From positions 186,001 through 250,000 of the forward strand of contig SSXW01000003.1 of assembly GCA_009469585.1 (NCBI GenBank): a stretch of DNA of 64,000 bases. The letters are read 5' to 3'. Within the stretch, counting starts at the first letter, position 1; each line of letters starts with the position of its first letter. Below are positions 63,415 through 64,000 of this stretch, in pieces. The notes under the pieces were generated by a model that was not told where the DNA came from, did no database searches, and saw only the letters and a list, made by a program, of their open reading frames with translations. The stretch comes from Dechloromonas sp. Dech2017 (GTDB taxonomy: Bacteria; Pseudomonadota; Gammaproteobacteria; Burkholderiales; Rhodocyclaceae). The position numbers were made by a program, and so were the translations under genes.

Positions 63415-63630
63415 TCAGTTGGTCCGCTTGTACTCGTTCTGCGCCTGATTGCGGCTGGCCAGCGCGGCTTCCCAGGCTTGCTTGTTGCCGGCGAACTGGC
63501 CGCCTTCCCATGGGCGGGTGTCGGACTTGCCCTGATAGTCGCCCGGTTTGTAGCTGGCGACCTGCGAATATTCGCCGCAGGCCGACAGGCCGATGGCTGC
63601 GGTCAACGCCAAAAAGAGGGCTTTTTTCAT
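63415..63630 (-). CDS. Small lipoprotein of the formate dehydrogenase operon
   Basis: A 71-residue predicted lipoprotein: MKKALFLALTAAIGLSAC is a signal with lipobox ending at Cys18. The mature part contains YKPGDYQGKSDTRPWEGG and KQAWEAALASRNQAQNEY, rich in Gln and aromatic residues. It overlaps the iron-sulfur subunit stop by four bases (ATGA) and is followed by the cytochrome b gene, so it is probably an accessory of that membrane complex. Function unknown. Its signal sequence contains a repeat copy. Confidence 0.82.
   Translation of the reverse strand: MKKALFLALTAAIGLSACGEYSQVASYKPGDYQGKSDTRPWEGGQFAGNKQAWEAALASRNQAQNEYKRTN
63598..63607 (+). repeat. Polar repeat, one-mismatch copy in lipoprotein signal
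   Basis: TGCGGTCAAC followed by GCCAAAAAGAGGGC, with GGC before it. One core mismatch and a good A tract, within the lipoprotein signal-peptide codons. Confidence 0.45.
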
Positions 63631-64000
63631 TTTGCGCCCTCCTTGGCGGCCGGGGCTTCCGGCTTGCCATAGGCGGTCGTCCAGCCCCAGGCGGCATCGC
63701 CGGCTTTGCCGCGACGTAGCGCGCGGTCGCGGAAAATGTCGGAAATGACCGGGGCGTCGCCGGCCAACAGGGCCTTTGTCGAGCACATCTCGGCGCAGGC
63801 CGGCAGTTTGCCTTCCGAGATCCGGTTGCGGCCGTACTTCTCGAATTCGGCCTTGGAGCCGTTTTCTTCCGGGCCGCCCGAACAGAAAGTGCACTTGTCC
63901 ATCTTGCCGCGCGCACCGAAGGCGGCTGGCCCATTGGGGAACTGCGGGGCGCCGAACGGGCAGGCGAAGAAGCAGTAGCCGCAGCCGATGCAGGCATCCT
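63627..64000 (-). CDS. fdhB: Formate dehydrogenase iron-sulfur subunit (beta), C-terminal part
   Basis: Partial: the gene runs off the right edge, and about 123 C-terminal codons are visible. Ferredoxin-type cysteine motifs CIGCGYCFFACPFG and CTFCSGG, with CAEMCSTKALLAG nearby, carry [4Fe-4S] clusters linking the molybdenum/tungsten subunit to cytochrome b. The pattern of cysteines plus the cytochrome b neighbour identifies it as FdhB/FdoH-like. The catalytic FdhA subunit should lie further to the right. Overlaps the lipoprotein start by ATGA. Confidence 0.9.
   Translation of the reverse strand, partial: DACIGCGYCFFACPFGAPQFPNGPAAFGARGKMDKCTFCSGGPEENGSKAEFEKYGRNRISEGKLPACAEMCSTKALLAGDAPVISDIFRDRALRRGKAGDAAWGWTTAYGKPEAPAAKEGAK

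Overview
The window is the replication-origin neighbourhood of a GC-rich betaproteobacterial chromosome. The order rpmH, dnaA, dnaN, gyrB and the blocks gshA-gshB, rsmB-DUF4390-ntrY-ntrX-trkA-trkH and def-fmt suggest the Rhodocyclales (Dechloromonas/Azonexus-like). That placement is an inference from gene order and protein style; no database was searched. I see no rRNA, tRNA, CRISPR array, prophage or intact insertion sequence.

Layout. 1-6.3 kb: rpmH, a probable oriC with DnaA boxes around dnaA, then dnaN, gyrB, dtd. 6.3-10.7 kb: a hybrid sensor kinase followed by an HD-GYP response regulator. 10.9-14.3 kb: a gshA-gshB-apbE operon. 14.4-18.5 kb: an ABC-F ATPase, a DUF1857 protein, an RsuA-type pseudouridine synthase coupled to oxyR, and a 33-codon membrane protein gene. 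18.6-23.4 kb: topB, dprA and a LysM protein. 23.5-28.2 kb: def-fmt-htpX, then small genes including speD and an S1/P1 nuclease. 28.25-28.5 kb: a 247-bp element with terminal inverted repeats. 28.5-38.1 kb: rsmB, DUF4390, NtrY/NtrX-like two-component pair, trkA and two tandem trkH genes. 38.2-41.6 kb: hemE and priA. 41.6-49 kb: MFS transporter, MOSC protein, ROK kinase, methyltransferase-like protein, DUF1840, an Hpt protein, a CheZ-like helical protein, an amidase, murB and a HAD phosphatase. 49-52.9 kb: metH under an SAH riboswitch. 52.9-58.5 kb: a CHASE/GGDEF protein and a kinase/sigma54-activator pair. 58.5-64 kb: moeA, tungstate transporter tupABC and the end of a formate dehydrogenase operon, which fit together as metal-pterin cofactor supply and user.

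Two sequence families run across these genes. Five copies of one 14-mer, GTTCCACGTGAAAC in either orientation, match parS and mark the ParB-binding domain near the origin. A second family is a polar element: core GCTGCGGTCGAC followed by two A-rich tracts about one helical turn apart. I count 13 perfect 10-base cores and seven close variants. They lie on both strands, in all reading frames, mostly inside genes. Its design resembles the DNA uptake sequences of Pasteurellaceae and Neisseriaceae, and one copy lies inside dprA. I regard it as the most interesting signal in the window; its function is unproven.
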